Below are positions 35,676 through 44,602 of a DNA stretch of 52,494 nt, one piece after another; position 1 is the first letter of the stretch; each line of letters opens with the position of its first letter. Made by a program: the position numbers and the translations under genes. The notes under the pieces are model-generated. The model worked only from the letters and a program-made list of their open reading frames with translations. It ran no database searches and was not told the DNA's origin. This DNA is from an uncultured Lachnospiraceae bacterium (lineage in GTDB: Bacteria > Bacillota > Clostridia > Lachnospirales > Lachnospiraceae): the NCBI GenBank assembly GCA_900550235.1, contig URRQ01000011.1, positions 1-52,494 of the forward strand. The letters are read 5' to 3'.

Positions 35676-37112
35676 TTATACTTGTTTTCCAATATAATAA
35701 AAACCTTTGCATTCATCAAGTGAAACGTCTACGATTTTTCCGATCAGATCAGAAGTTCCCGGAAAATGGACTAAAATGTTATTACTTAATCTTCCTGTAA
35801 CCAAACTGCTGTCATGATCATTGACAGATTCCACCAATGCTTTTTGCACAGTTCCCGTATGTACTTTGCATACTTCTGCAGAAATATCCTGTACTTCTTT
35901 TAACAATCTGTCAAAACGATCTTTTACCACATCGTCCGGAACTTGATTTTCCATAGCGGCAGCAGGTGTTCCGGTACGTTTAGAATAAATAAATGTAAAA
36001 GCACTATCGTAACGCACTTTTCTTACTACATCTAAAGTCTCTAAGAAATCTTCTTCCGTTTCACCAGGAAATCCTACGATAATATCCGTTGTAAGGGAAA
36101 TATCCGGAACTGCCGTTTTGATCTTCTCTACCAAATCCAAATACTTTTCTTTTGTATATCGACGATTCATTTTTTCCAAGATTCTGCTGCTACCTGATTG
36201 AACCGGCAAATGAAGATGTTTGCAGATCTTCTTTGAATTTTTCATCACTTCGATCAATTCATCAGACAAGTCCTTTGGATGAGACGTCATAAAACGAATA
36301 CGTTCTAAGCCTTCTATTTTTTCGATTTCTTGAAGAAGCTGTGCAAATGTCATCGGCTGTTCCAAATTCTTACCGTAAGAATTGACATTTTGACCAAGAA
36401 GCATAACTTCAACAACTCCGTCTGCTACAAGGCGTTCAATTTCGCGAATGATATCCTTTGGATTGCGGCTTCGCTCTCTTCCTCGCACATATGGTACGAT
36501 ACAATAACTACAGAAATTATTGCAGCCAAACATGATATTGACACCAGATTTAAAAGAAAACTTCCGTTCACTTGGCAGATCTTCTACAATTTTGTCTGTA
36601 TCTTTCCAAATATCAATTACCATTTCACCAGACTCAAAACGCGTTGCAATTAATTCTGCAAATTTGTAAATATTATGTGTTCCAAAAATGAGATCGACAA
36701 AACGATAACTCTTTTTTAATTTTTCTACAACTTGTGGTTCCTGCATCATACAACCGCAAAGACCGATCATCATATGAGGATTGGATTTTTTAACACGTTT
36801 TAATTGTCCCAGTCTTCCATATACACGTAAGTTGGCATTTTCACGAACTGTACAAGTATTGTAAATCACAAAGTCCGCCTTTTCTTCCTCTGTTTCCTCT
36901 ACATATCCAATTTGCTCCAAGATTCCTACAAGTTTTTCAGAATCGCGGGCATTCATTTGACAGCCAAATGTTGTAACGCAAAATGTAAGAGGTCTTCCAG
37001 CTTCGTTGGATTTCTGTGCAACATATTTTTTTGCTTTTTCCATAAAGTAATATTGGCGTTCCGGTTCAGTTGCCGGAGCCAGTTGATTCAAATCAATTGT
37101 ATGTAATTCCAT
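35676..37112 (-). CDS. miaB: tRNA-2-methylthio-N6-dimethylallyladenosine synthase
   Basis: MiaB is a radical SAM methylthiotransferase that completes ms2i6A at position 37. The 478-residue protein has the N-terminal cluster domain (TTFGCQMNARDSE, YNTCTVRENA, GLCGCMMQ), the radical SAM motif GCNNFCSYC, VPYVRGRERSR and a C-terminal TRAM domain (about 410-478). An N-terminal extension before TFCVTTFGCQ is typical of clostridial MiaB. GAGAGGAAATAGA precedes the ATG. Confidence 0.97.
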   Translation of the reverse strand: MELHTIDLNQLAPATEPERQYYFMEKAKKYVAQKSNEAGRPLTFCVTTFGCQMNARDSEKLVGILEQIGYVEETEEEKADFVIYNTCTVRENANLRVYGRLGQLKRVKKSNPHMMIGLCGCMMQEPQVVEKLKKSYRFVDLIFGTHNIYKFAELIATRFESGEMVIDIWKDTDKIVEDLPSERKFSFKSGVNIMFGCNNFCSYCIVPYVRGRERSRNPKDIIREIERLVADGVVEVMLLGQNVNSYGKNLEQPMTFAQLLQEIEKIEGLERIRFMTSHPKDLSDELIEVMKNSKKICKHLHLPVQSGSSRILEKMNRRYTKEKYLDLVEKIKTAVPDISLTTDIIVGFPGETEEDFLETLDVVRKVRYDSAFTFIYSKRTGTPAAAMENQVPDDVVKDRFDRLLKEVQDISAEVCKVHTGTVQKALVESVNDHDSSLVTGRLSNNILVHFPGTSDLIGKIVDVSLDECKGFYYIGKQV

Positions 37113-37133
37113 TCTATTTCCTCTCTTTTTCTA

Positions 37134-37313
37134 TTATACAAATTGGTTGGTTTGTGGATCGTATTCATAATCAACGGCAGCTAGCCGCCTTATGAGATCA
37201 TCTTTTTCGATGCTCATATCCTCACAAAAAGCATCTATGTCCTCATAATAATCACGAAGTTTTGTATTTACGACACTTAATAACAACATAGGATCTGTTG
37301 GCAGTTGAAACAT
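37134..37313 (-). CDS. DUF4250 small protein
   Basis: A 59-residue protein beginning FQLPTDPMLLLSVVNTKLRD, the conserved start of DUF4250, followed by an acidic middle and DLIRRLAAVDYEYD. Role unknown. The ATG at 37313 follows AAGGGAG; longer readings overlap the folate gene. It is 21 bases before miaB and 5 bases after the cyclo-ligase, so it is in the same transcript. Confidence 0.85.
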   Translation of the reverse strand: MFQLPTDPMLLLSVVNTKLRDYYEDIDAFCEDMSIEKDDLIRRLAAVDYEYDPQTNQFV

Positions 37314-37318
37314 ACGTA

Positions 37319-37870
37319 TCACACTCCCTTCTCTTCGGTAATAATAATGTCTAGTTTCCAATCCGTCTCTTCCACAGGAATTTCTGTTACCTTTTGCAAG
37401 GTAAATGCAAGTCCCATAGTATGATGCTCAGGGTGTTTTTGAAGATAACGATCATAGTATCCACCACCATACCCCAGACGATTGTTATGCGCATCAAAGC
37501 CTACCAAAGGCATAAGCATCAATGCTCGTTCCTCATTGACAAGTTGATCGTGTTCTCCCTTGGGTTCTAAGATTCCCTTACTGCCCGGTTGCACATCTCG
37601 GAGACTTCTTATATAATAAAATTCCATTTCTCTTCCGAGCACTTTAGGAATCGCCACTTTTTTTCCAATATTCAAAGCATACGCAATTAAATTGCGCGTA
37701 TCAACTTCATGATGATACGACATGTAGCAATAAATTGTCTCTGTCTTTTGAAACAGCGGATGACAAATCACTTTGTTCATAATAGACTCAGAAAAAGCAG
37801 CCCACTGATTTTCCGGTAATTCATCTCTTCTTTTTAATAAAGCTCTTCTAATTTCCTTTTTTGTTTCCAT
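37319..37870 (-). CDS. 5-formyltetrahydrofolate cyclo-ligase
   Basis: A 183-residue enzyme that converts 5-formyl-THF to 5,10-methenyl-THF with ATP. KKEIRRALLKRRDEL at the N-terminus, YCYMSYHHEVDT, KVAIPKVLGREMEFYYI and the C-terminal GFDAHNNRLGYGGGYYDRYL are hallmarks. The start at 37870 overlaps the end of the DUF896 gene by 23 bases; its ribosome binding site is weak (TTGGCGA), suggesting coupled translation. Confidence 0.93.
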   Translation of the reverse strand: METKKEIRRALLKRRDELPENQWAAFSESIMNKVICHPLFQKTETIYCYMSYHHEVDTRNLIAYALNIGKKVAIPKVLGREMEFYYIRSLRDVQPGSKGILEPKGEHDQLVNEERALMLMPLVGFDAHNNRLGYGGGYYDRYLQKHPEHHTMGLAFTLQKVTEIPVEETDWKLDIIITEEKGV

Positions 37871-38069
37871 ATTTTTCGCCAAGGTTGATGATCGTTCCGT
37901 CTTTTTCCTTGATATCAATATTATCAAGCTGACTTCTCAGATTTCTTTTAAATGCATCGATATACTCCGCACGCAATACTTTCTGTTCCATCAGCTCTTC
38001 CTCAGTTAGTCCTTCTGCTTTTGATTTTCTATATAATTCGTTGATTCGTTTGATTTTTTCTTCTAACAT
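37848..38069 (-). CDS. ynzC: DUF896 protein, YnzC-like
   Basis: A 73-residue protein. KIKRINELYRKSKAEGLTEE and LRAEYIDAFKRNLRSQLDNI are the DUF896 signature. In Bacillus ynzC belongs to the SOS operon with yneA and yneB; here it lies 33 kb away from lexA and no LexA box is seen, so that link is broken. Function unknown. The ATG at 38069 follows GGAAGGAA. Confidence 0.9.
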   Translation of the reverse strand: MLEEKIKRINELYRKSKAEGLTEEELMEQKVLRAEYIDAFKRNLRSQLDNIDIKEKDGTIINLGEKYGNKKGN

Positions 38070-38155
38070 TTCTTTTGTTCCTTCCTCTTCTATACATTCA
38101 GATTTCATTTTACACTATATCTGCTCATAAGTCTACGCTTTCTCATATCTCATTT

Positions 38156-38518
38156 CTAACTGGAATATCCCTCCAAAAAACTATAAAGGCTCTCTGTTGT
38201 ATCGATCACCATTCCTGCTTTAATCTGAAGCGCCACATCTTCCGGCAGATTTTCCACCCGAATGGTCGTATATTCATAAATCGTTTTTTGATCCTTCAAA
38301 TATACTGCCACAAAACCATTCAATTCTTTCAAATAATAAGATTCTGCTTTTTTTGCAGTTCCTTTTGCCGCAAGCGATTCTTCTTTCTCATCCTGTTTTT
38401 GTCTTTTTTCATTTCCTTCTGCTAATGTTTTTTGATATCCGGTATGATATGCAGCAGAAAGCAATAACGCAAATGCAATCATTATCGCAAAAAAGCTAAT
38501 ACTGTATTGTTTCTTCAT
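38156..38518 (-). CDS. BofC C-terminal-domain-like membrane-anchored protein
   Basis: A 120-residue protein with an N-terminal membrane segment (about 8-27), a charged linker rich in Lys and Glu (about 34-58) and a small domain from YYLKELNGFVAVYL to SLYSFLEGYSS. That pattern (Tyr-x-Leu-Lys-x-x-x-Gly-x-x-Ala-Val-Tyr, ending near a LEGYSS-like motif) resembles the C-terminal domain of BofC, the intercompartmental sporulation regulator of Bacillus. The BofC N-terminal domain is missing. Strong ribosome binding site AAGGAGAGG. Role in sporulation is inference. Confidence 0.65.
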   Translation of the reverse strand: MKKQYSISFFAIMIAFALLLSAAYHTGYQKTLAEGNEKRQKQDEKEESLAAKGTAKKAESYYLKELNGFVAVYLKDQKTIYEYTTIRVENLPEDVALQIKAGMVIDTTESLYSFLEGYSS

Positions 38519-38587
38519 AAGGACCCTCTCCTTTTTTTCATACAGTATTAGCTCTTATGAACTATTTTATACAAGTTACACCGTTAT

Positions 38588-40255
38588 TTAGTAATATCCT
38601 TCTTTTAACAGATGCACTTTTTTAAGCACTTTCACAAGCAAATGGCCTTTTGGCATTGCAAGGATTTCCTCTTCTGTCAAACCTCCAAGTAAAAGAAGTG
38701 CAACTCCATATACGATGACTGCCACAAACAAAGTAAGAACAGTCGCGATTTTTGGTGGAAGTATGATTTCCAAGATCATCTGAGAAATCAAAGCAACCAC
38801 TCCCATAATAATCGATGCCATTAATGGAATAACAAATGTTTTCATTTTTTCTTGTTTATAACCAATCTCTCGATGTAAGGCACGTTGATTCAATACACAC
38901 ATGCTAAACGAGAATACAATAGTTCCTCCGATCACGGCAAAAATATTCATCTTAAATGCAACAAGCATAATAAACAATGCAACCAGATGAATCACCAATG
39001 AAATGGCAGCGTTACGAATCGGTATCGTCATGCGATTAACACCCTGCAACATCGCGTTCGTAATTGTTGATAATGAATAAAATACAATCGTAACCGATCC
39101 GGTGATCAAAAGTAATGTAGGTACTTTATTGTTTCCACTAAATAATAAATCCAATACCGGTCTTGCAAGCACCATACAGCCTACCATACTCGGTATTGAA
39201 ATAATCATTGTAAATCGTGTTGCAAGCTGAATTTTGCTATATACAAGCTTTCTATTTCCTGAAGTAACGGCCGCTGTCAAACTTGGAATCACAGATGCAC
39301 CAACTGCATTTGCAATAGCAAGCGGTACATTGACAAGCGTATTGAATTTTCCGGTATACATTCCCCACAATGTTTCATACTTTTCCTTAGCCATTCCTTG
39401 TACGTCCATAATATTACTGAAAATACCGGCATCCAAAATCTTTGTACTCTGGTAAACTGCCGTACTTAAAATAACCGGTGTGATCGTATAAAACAAAACA
39501 GTAAAAATATCGGAATAACTTTCTTGATAACGACTGTGATCTCTTCGAAGCTGACGTTTGATAATTTTTCGATATGCTAAAAATACAAACGCAAGAAAAA
39601 GTAAGCCTGCGATTGCTCCACATAAAGTACCAAGTGTTCCGCCCGCCGCACCATAGGCTGCAGGAAGATATTCTTTTGCTTTTGTTTCCGCCGCTTTTTT
39701 CCCAAACTCAAATAAATAACTGGCTCCGACAACACTTACAACGGCGTTGACGATCTGTTCCAAAATCTGTGAGATAGCAGTCGGGAGCATCGTTCCCAAA
39801 CCTTGAAAATATCCCCGGATTACCCCCATAACCGCAACTACAAGTAAACATGGAGCAAGTACACGAAGCGCATATTTACTTGGCTCCATTGCCATAATCT
39901 TACCTGCAATAAAATCTGAACCAAAAAAGACAATCAGTCCAATCGCTGTTCCGGCCGTAATTGCAAAGATCAATGCGGCTTTAAATACACGAAACGCATT
40001 GCGTCTCTCTCCTTTTGCAACTCTTGCCGACACAAGCTTCGATACTGCAAGAGGCAGACTATAGGACGTTAACAGTAATGCGATCGCATAAATCTCAAAG
40101 GCAATTCCATAATATGCCTGCCCTTGATCCCCCATAATGTTGATGAGAGGAATCCTGTAAACCACACCGATGATCTTCGTAATGATTCCGGCAGATGCAA
40201 GGATTGCACCTTGGACTAAAAAGGCGCCTTCTCTTTTCTTTTTCTCTGTTCCCAT
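38588..40255 (-). CDS. MurJ/SpoVB-type polysaccharide flippase
   Basis: A 555-residue membrane protein of the MOP superfamily with about 14 membrane segments. GAFLVQGAILASAGIITKII at the N-terminus, IPLINIMGDQGQAYYGIAFEIY, VIRGYFQGLGTMLPTAISQI and MLQGVNRMTIPIRNA are typical of YtgP/SpoVB proteins, which flip lipid II or related wall precursors. Bacillus YtgP (MurJ) is about the same length; SpoVB is a sporulation paralogue, and sequence reading alone does not separate the two. Confidence 0.88.
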   Translation of the reverse strand: MGTEKKKREGAFLVQGAILASAGIITKIIGVVYRIPLINIMGDQGQAYYGIAFEIYAIALLLTSYSLPLAVSKLVSARVAKGERRNAFRVFKAALIFAITAGTAIGLIVFFGSDFIAGKIMAMEPSKYALRVLAPCLLVVAVMGVIRGYFQGLGTMLPTAISQILEQIVNAVVSVVGASYLFEFGKKAAETKAKEYLPAAYGAAGGTLGTLCGAIAGLLFLAFVFLAYRKIIKRQLRRDHSRYQESYSDIFTVLFYTITPVILSTAVYQSTKILDAGIFSNIMDVQGMAKEKYETLWGMYTGKFNTLVNVPLAIANAVGASVIPSLTAAVTSGNRKLVYSKIQLATRFTMIISIPSMVGCMVLARPVLDLLFSGNNKVPTLLLITGSVTIVFYSLSTITNAMLQGVNRMTIPIRNAAISLVIHLVALFIMLVAFKMNIFAVIGGTIVFSFSMCVLNQRALHREIGYKQEKMKTFVIPLMASIIMGVVALISQMILEIILPPKIATVLTLFVAVIVYGVALLLLGGLTEEEILAMPKGHLLVKVLKKVHLLKEGYY

Positions 40256-40273
40256 TGATAATACCTCGTCAAT

Positions 40274-40768
40274 CTATCGTAAGATGTTCAAACGGTCTAA
40301 AATATCCCGCTGTTTTGCTTCCATACAGAGACGTTCCTCTTCCTCCATATGGTCATAACCCATTAAGTGTAGCATACTATGGGCAATAAGAAAAGCATAT
40401 TCTCTTCTCGGGGAATGTCCGTATTCTTCTGACTGCGATAATACTTTCTCTTTTGAAATCACAATATCTCCAAGCATTAACTCTCCGGTTTCCGGATGAA
40501 AATACTCATCTGCCCCTTCTAAAAATTCAAACTCGCCCGGCTCTTCATAATCAACCATTGGAAATGACAATACGTCTGTAGCCCGATCGATTTCTCGAAA
40601 TTCCGCATTCATTTTTTGAATTTCCTCATTTGTTGTCAGTAACAAATTAACTTCCACTTCGTACGGACACTCCTCGTAATCAAGCGCCGCCTCTATTACT
40701 GTTCTTGCAAGTTCCTCACAAGGAAGGTCTAACTTTAACTCCCCTTCCTCTTCAAAGTAAAGTGTCAT
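40274..40768 (-). CDS. ybeY: Endoribonuclease YbeY
   Basis: YbeY is a zinc-dependent RNase for 16S rRNA 3'-end maturation and ribosome quality control. The 164-residue protein has the metal motif HSMLHLMGYDH near 129-139 plus REIDRATDVLSFP and GDIVISKEKV. Residues 80-98 contain an acidic stretch with FLEGADEYFHPETGE typical of clostridial YbeY. It overlaps phoH by four bases, the usual arrangement. Confidence 0.96.
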   Translation of the reverse strand: MTLYFEEEGELKLDLPCEELARTVIEAALDYEECPYEVEVNLLLTTNEEIQKMNAEFREIDRATDVLSFPMVDYEEPGEFEFLEGADEYFHPETGELMLGDIVISKEKVLSQSEEYGHSPRREYAFLIAHSMLHLMGYDHMEEEERLCMEAKQRDILDRLNILR

Positions 40769-41763
40769 GATTTTCTCCTTCTTTCCTTCACACCCGATTT
40801 CTTTTCCGGTTTTCTTTCGTATTCTTCATATGCTTTTACAATCTTTTGAACAAGCGGATGACGAACTACGTCTTTGCTTGTCAAATTACATATAGAAATA
40901 TCATCAATATTCTTTAACACCTTACATGCGATATCCAAGCCGGACGTTGCACCAGCCGGTAAGTCTTTCTGTGTAGAATCACCGGTTACCACAACTTTCG
41001 AACCAAATCCGATTCGCGTCAAAAACATCTTCATCTGTGCAGGTGTCGTATTTTGCGCTTCATCTAAAATGATAAAAGCATTGTCTAACGTACGTCCACG
41101 CATATAGGCAAGCGGTGCAACTTCAATCAATCCCTTTTCTGAATTTTTGATAAATGCTTCCGCTCCCATGATCTGATATAACGCATCATAAAGAGGCCGT
41201 AAATACGGATCGATCTTACTCTGAAGATCTCCAGGTAAAAATCCAAGTTTTTCTCCCGCTTCTATCGCCGGTCTTGTCAAAATGATTCGACCTACTTCAT
41301 TACTTTTGAATGCGGTGATTGCCATAGCCATAGCCAAATACGTCTTACCAGTTCCTGCAGGACCAAGTCCAAACGTAATCATCTGTTTCCGAATGGCATC
41401 CACATATTTCTTCTGTCCTAATGTCTTTGGCTTGATCGGTTTTCCTTGCAAAGTATGACAAATAATATCTCTATCCACTTCTAAAAGGCCATCTTCATTT
41501 CCCTCAAATGCAAGAGACAATGCATAATCAACATTTTGCTCAGAAATCGTATTGCCACGTTTGGATAGTTCTTTTAACTGAGACAAGACATTCTTTGCCC
41601 TCTCCACATAAGCAGCCTCTCCAAGAATCTTCACTTTCCCTTCACGAGCAATCAATGTTACGTGAAGTGTCCGCTCGATCTTCTTGGCAAACACATCAAA
41701 TTCACCGAAAACATTTTTCTCATGCTCTGCTGAAATTTCAATTACTGTTTCTAATATTCCCAT
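40765..41763 (-). CDS. phoH: PhoH-like ATPase
   Basis: A 332-residue P-loop protein of the PhoH family. A KH-like N-terminal part precedes FGLGPAGTGKTYLAMAMA (Walker A near 133-140), GRIILTRPAIEAGEKLGFLP, RGRTLDNAFIILDEAQNTTP (Walker B) and GDSTQKDLP. Thought to act in RNA processing alongside YbeY. The ATG follows AAAGGAG inside the end of yqfD. The C-terminus is strongly basic. Confidence 0.96.
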   Translation of the reverse strand: MGILETVIEISAEHEKNVFGEFDVFAKKIERTLHVTLIAREGKVKILGEAAYVERAKNVLSQLKELSKRGNTISEQNVDYALSLAFEGNEDGLLEVDRDIICHTLQGKPIKPKTLGQKKYVDAIRKQMITFGLGPAGTGKTYLAMAMAITAFKSNEVGRIILTRPAIEAGEKLGFLPGDLQSKIDPYLRPLYDALYQIMGAEAFIKNSEKGLIEVAPLAYMRGRTLDNAFIILDEAQNTTPAQMKMFLTRIGFGSKVVVTGDSTQKDLPAGATSGLDIACKVLKNIDDISICNLTSKDVVRHPLVQKIVKAYEEYERKPEKKSGVKERRRKS

Positions 41764-42987
41764 TTAGTTAACTCCTTTTGGATGAATCAATTCAGTATTT
41801 CTTCTCTCCTCTGCCTTTTGAATCAAGGTTATTTTCCCTTTTGCACTGGCAGACTGATTCTCATTGTATATTTTAACATCTTTTCCAACAATTTCTACCC
41901 CTTTTTTCTCCAAATCCTTGCAAAATCTTTGAAATTCTTTCGTCAAAATGAACTGAATCTCCTCTTTACTTCTCTTTTGTTTCTTCCACTCATATTCTTT
42001 GCATGTCTTCACACCATAAGAAAACGGCAAATAAAAATGCTCTCCCAGCTTACACCGATTTTCAACCATAAATATATCTGCGTTCTTATATGAGTTTGAT
42101 AAAAGTCCTGTTTCTAATATATAATCTCCCATTCGGACAAAAAAACATGTTCTTTTTCTATCCGTGTAGTCCTTTTTTTCATAAATGTGTGAAATGTGAT
42201 CCTCATATGGAAATGAGGATTGAATGTACACGTCTGCATCAGCTGATTGATACTGATATTCTGTTACTTCCTTGGCATCATTTAATATCTCAACTCTGCC
42301 GCTCACAAGCACATCGCCCTTTTTAACCCGATCGCCTTCCTTCACCTTAGGCATGCCATTTCGCGTAACAATTTTTACTACTTTTCCGTCTTGAGAAGCA
42401 ATCAGATCAGTACCAGGATATCCCTTATTGACTTCCTGTTTCTTCATAGTATCCGTATTTTCCTTCACTTGAATCAGAAGCCTTGTACCTTCTATAGATG
42501 CAGAAACCCAAATAATATCATGAAACTCTTTCCGAATATCCCGAACGATTTTCGCACAATCGAGTTTTGATTTCCTCATTCCATGTATCACCCCCTGCGT
42601 TTCCAAATATTCTAATATAGTTTCATCTGTCCGCGTAAAATTGCCTTCAATATGGATATTCCATATAATGCACGACATCAAATAAATCGCAAAAACACTT
42701 CCGATCGCTCCTGCAAAAAACACTTTCCGTTTTCTGTATTTGTGTAAAAAAAAAGGAAGACCATATCGTTTTAAAATCACTACCTTTGTCTTCGTCTTTT
42801 TTATGATAGGTTTTAGTTTACGAAATCCCGCAACAGTCATATACATTTCATAACGATTTCCACTTGGCTTAAGTCCCCAAATATAAATATGATGATGACT
42901 GCAAAGATTTAGAAATCTCTCAGGTGAATATCCGATAATGCTAATTCGTAAATATCCTTTTATATAACGAATCAATGATAACAGCAA
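41764..42987 (-). CDS. yqfD: Sporulation protein YqfD
   Basis: A 407-residue protein with a membrane segment near 85-105 and a large outer part (GSVFAIYLMSCIIWNIHIEG, then RDIRKEFHDIIWVSASIEGT and GRVEILNDAKEVTEYQ). This matches YqfD/SpoIV-type proteins made in the mother cell. I choose TTG at 42987 because AGGAGG ends 6 bases before it; a TTG at 43005 would place that site inside the gene. yqfC precedes it by a few bases and phoH follows, the order known in Bacillus. Confidence 0.9.
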   Translation of the reverse strand: MLLSLIRYIKGYLRISIIGYSPERFLNLCSHHHIYIWGLKPSGNRYEMYMTVAGFRKLKPIIKKTKTKVVILKRYGLPFFLHKYRKRKVFFAGAIGSVFAIYLMSCIIWNIHIEGNFTRTDETILEYLETQGVIHGMRKSKLDCAKIVRDIRKEFHDIIWVSASIEGTRLLIQVKENTDTMKKQEVNKGYPGTDLIASQDGKVVKIVTRNGMPKVKEGDRVKKGDVLVSGRVEILNDAKEVTEYQYQSADADVYIQSSFPYEDHISHIYEKKDYTDRKRTCFFVRMGDYILETGLLSNSYKNADIFMVENRCKLGEHFYLPFSYGVKTCKEYEWKKQKRSKEEIQFILTKEFQRFCKDLEKKGVEIVGKDVKIYNENQSASAKGKITLIQKAEERRNTELIHPKGVN

Positions 42988-42998
42988 CGCATCTCCTC

Positions 42999-43265
42999 CT
43001 AGCAATATTCCACAGATTGAATCTGTCCTGTAATCTTCATCTCATCATTCGTATAATATTCAATCTGCATACGTTTTCCTGAAACTTTTATCTGTCCGGA
43101 TTTGCTTTGAACTCGTATCAGTACATCTGTATATTCTATAATCCCACGATAATTTTCTATACAAAGTTCCAACCGTCCCGTCATCGTTAGAATCGGAACC
43201 CCCAACACTACGTCTTTCGGAAAACTGGTTGCCTCTGCCATCTTCTGCTTCAAAGAATCCTTCAT
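42999..43265 (-). CDS. yqfC: Sporulation protein YqfC
   Basis: An 88-residue protein with VVLGVPILTMTGRLELCIENYRG in short form (DVVLGVPILTMTG, then LCIENYRGIIEYTD) and KVSGKRMQIEYYTNDEMKITG, the YabP/YqfC pattern. The ATG at 43265 gives the family's usual N-terminus. A GTG at 43277 would put the first codons inside a hairpin. Neither start has a clear ribosome binding site, so translation initiation is unusual. It is transcribed together with yqfD. Confidence 0.85.
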   Translation of the reverse strand: MKDSLKQKMAEATSFPKDVVLGVPILTMTGRLELCIENYRGIIEYTDVLIRVQSKSGQIKVSGKRMQIEYYTNDEMKITGQIQSVEYC

Positions 43266-43274
43266 AATAAAAGC

Positions 43275-43309
43275 CACACATAGTCTTACTTTATAGTAAT
43301 ATATGTGTG
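43275..43309 (-). terminator. Hairpin between transglycosylase gene and yqfC
   Basis: CACACATA (43275-43282) pairs with TATGTGTG (43302-43309), with an inner TTAC/GTAA stem. On the minus strand it follows the transglycosylase stop and is trailed by GCTTTTATT, so it may terminate that gene. The same bases are just before yqfC, so it could also fold in the yqfC leader. Confidence 0.5.
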
Positions 43310-43323
43310 ACCTCTTTATTTAT
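43298..43323 (-). promoter_or_regulatory. Possible sigma-E-type sporulation promoter for yqfC-yqfD
   Basis: On the minus strand GCATA (its ATA at 43323-43321), 15 bases, and CATATATT (43305-43298) resemble the sigma-E pattern ATA then CATACAAT, with one mismatch in the -10 and slightly short spacing. The position, about 33 bases before the ATG, and the known mother-cell expression of yqfCD support it. Pattern-based only. Confidence 0.3.
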
Positions 43324-44020
43324 GCATGATTGCTTTTGCTTCTTTTTCTGTCAAATACTTATACTTTACCATCTTCTCTAACACCCTTTTCTGCCTTTGG
43401 TGCGCAAGTTCCGGATTCTTCGTCAATGCATATGCAGAAGGCGCATTTGGAATCCCTGCAAGCAAGGTGCTCTCATAGTCATTCATATCTTTGGGAAGTT
43501 TCCCAAAATATCCCAAACTCGCCTCTTTGACACAATAATAATTGTTCCCGAAAAAGATAGAATTCACATACAACTCTAGAATTTCATCTTTTGTATACAG
43601 CTTTTCAAACTGAAATGACAGAAATACTTCTGCAATTTTTCTCGAGAATTTTTTCTCCTGTGTAAAGTATAAATTTTTACACAACTGTTGTGTAATTCCA
43701 CTTCCACCCTCTACGAGGCTTCCGGCTTTGATATCATTGATTGCCGCTCTTCCGATTGCAAGTATATCGATTCCCGGATGATAATAGTACCTGTGGTCCT
43801 CCACCGAAATAATCGCATCCAGATAAGTCTGCGGCAGGTCATCAATCCTTGTATAGTTTTCTTTACTACGAATCTCCTCGACTTTTACTGTAATCGGTTC
43901 TTTTTCAATTGCACTTTTATATAAATCATATCCTTCACAGATTAAATACGAACAGCTCACAATCCCAATCGCAGCACAGATGAGAAAAAGTGTTTTTATA
44001 ATTTTTCTGATTGTACGCAT
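43316..44020 (-). CDS. mtgA: Monofunctional peptidoglycan transglycosylase (GT51)
   Basis: A 234-residue protein with an N-terminal membrane anchor (about 10-30) and a single GT51 domain. Motifs are SVEDHRYYYHPGID (catalytic Glu), GGSGITQQLCKNLYF, RKIAEVFLSFQFEKLYTKDE and ILELYVNSIFFGNNYY. No transpeptidase domain follows, so it polymerises glycan strands only. It is flanked by a phosphatase gene and yqfC; a hairpin after its stop may end its transcript. CAGGAGAG precedes the ATG. Confidence 0.92.
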   Translation of the reverse strand: MRTIRKIIKTLFLICAAIGIVSCSYLICEGYDLYKSAIEKEPITVKVEEIRSKENYTRIDDLPQTYLDAIISVEDHRYYYHPGIDILAIGRAAINDIKAGSLVEGGSGITQQLCKNLYFTQEKKFSRKIAEVFLSFQFEKLYTKDEILELYVNSIFFGNNYYCVKEASLGYFGKLPKDMNDYESTLLAGIPNAPSAYALTKNPELAHQRQKRVLEKMVKYKYLTEKEAKAIMHK

Positions 44021-44134
44021 AGATTCTCTCCTGTCTTAGAGACGTTCCGCCTCAAATCTACCCTTATCATAGCATGGAACAAAGGAAAGAACTTTGCGAA
44101 ATTCTTAAGTTTTCATGAATAGAAACTTATACAA

Positions 44135-44602
44135 CTACTTTAAAAAATTATTTTCTTCTAAATACTGAAGAAAAGCGTTACACCCTTCTACAACGTCTGA
44201 GTATGTGACATCAAAATTGCCCGTGTACCACGGATCGGCAATTGCTCTTGGCTGCTTACTATAATCGAGAAGCATATGGATCTTTTGATCCGGATCACCA
44301 CCTGCTATTCTTCTCATATTTCGAATGTTTGCTTCATCCATTCCAAGTAAGAAATCATATTCGTTATAATCTTTCTTAGTCATTTGGATTGCTCGGTGCG
44401 GAAGAACGGGTATCCCGACTTCACGCATTTTATTGACGGTTCCGTAATGTGGACCGTTGCCGATTTCTTCTCTGCTTGTGGCAGCAGAGTCAATATGAAA
44501 GAGGTCGGAAAGACCTCGGGTGTTGACCATGTGTTGGAATACAAATTGTGCCATGGTCGAACGGCAGATATTGCCGTGGCATACAAAGAGAACACGTATC
44601 AT
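44135..44602 (-). CDS. Low-molecular-weight protein tyrosine phosphatase
   Basis: A 155-residue LMW-PTP. The P-loop CHGNICRS near 8-15 has nucleophile Cys8 and Arg14, and the general acid lies in DPWYTGNFD. VCHGNICRSTMAQFVFQHMV and FLLGMDEANIRNMRRI are family marks. ATG 44602 follows GAGAGGATTT and matches the family N-terminus. An in-frame ATG at 44659 with a strong AAAGGAG would add 19 residues (MTQNISQTHLNPSIREDLN), so two starts may be used. It is the last recognisable core gene before the accessory region. Confidence 0.9.
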   Translation of the reverse strand: MIRVLFVCHGNICRSTMAQFVFQHMVNTRGLSDLFHIDSAATSREEIGNGPHYGTVNKMREVGIPVLPHRAIQMTKKDYNEYDFLLGMDEANIRNMRRIAGGDPDQKIHMLLDYSKQPRAIADPWYTGNFDVTYSDVVEGCNAFLQYLEENNFLK

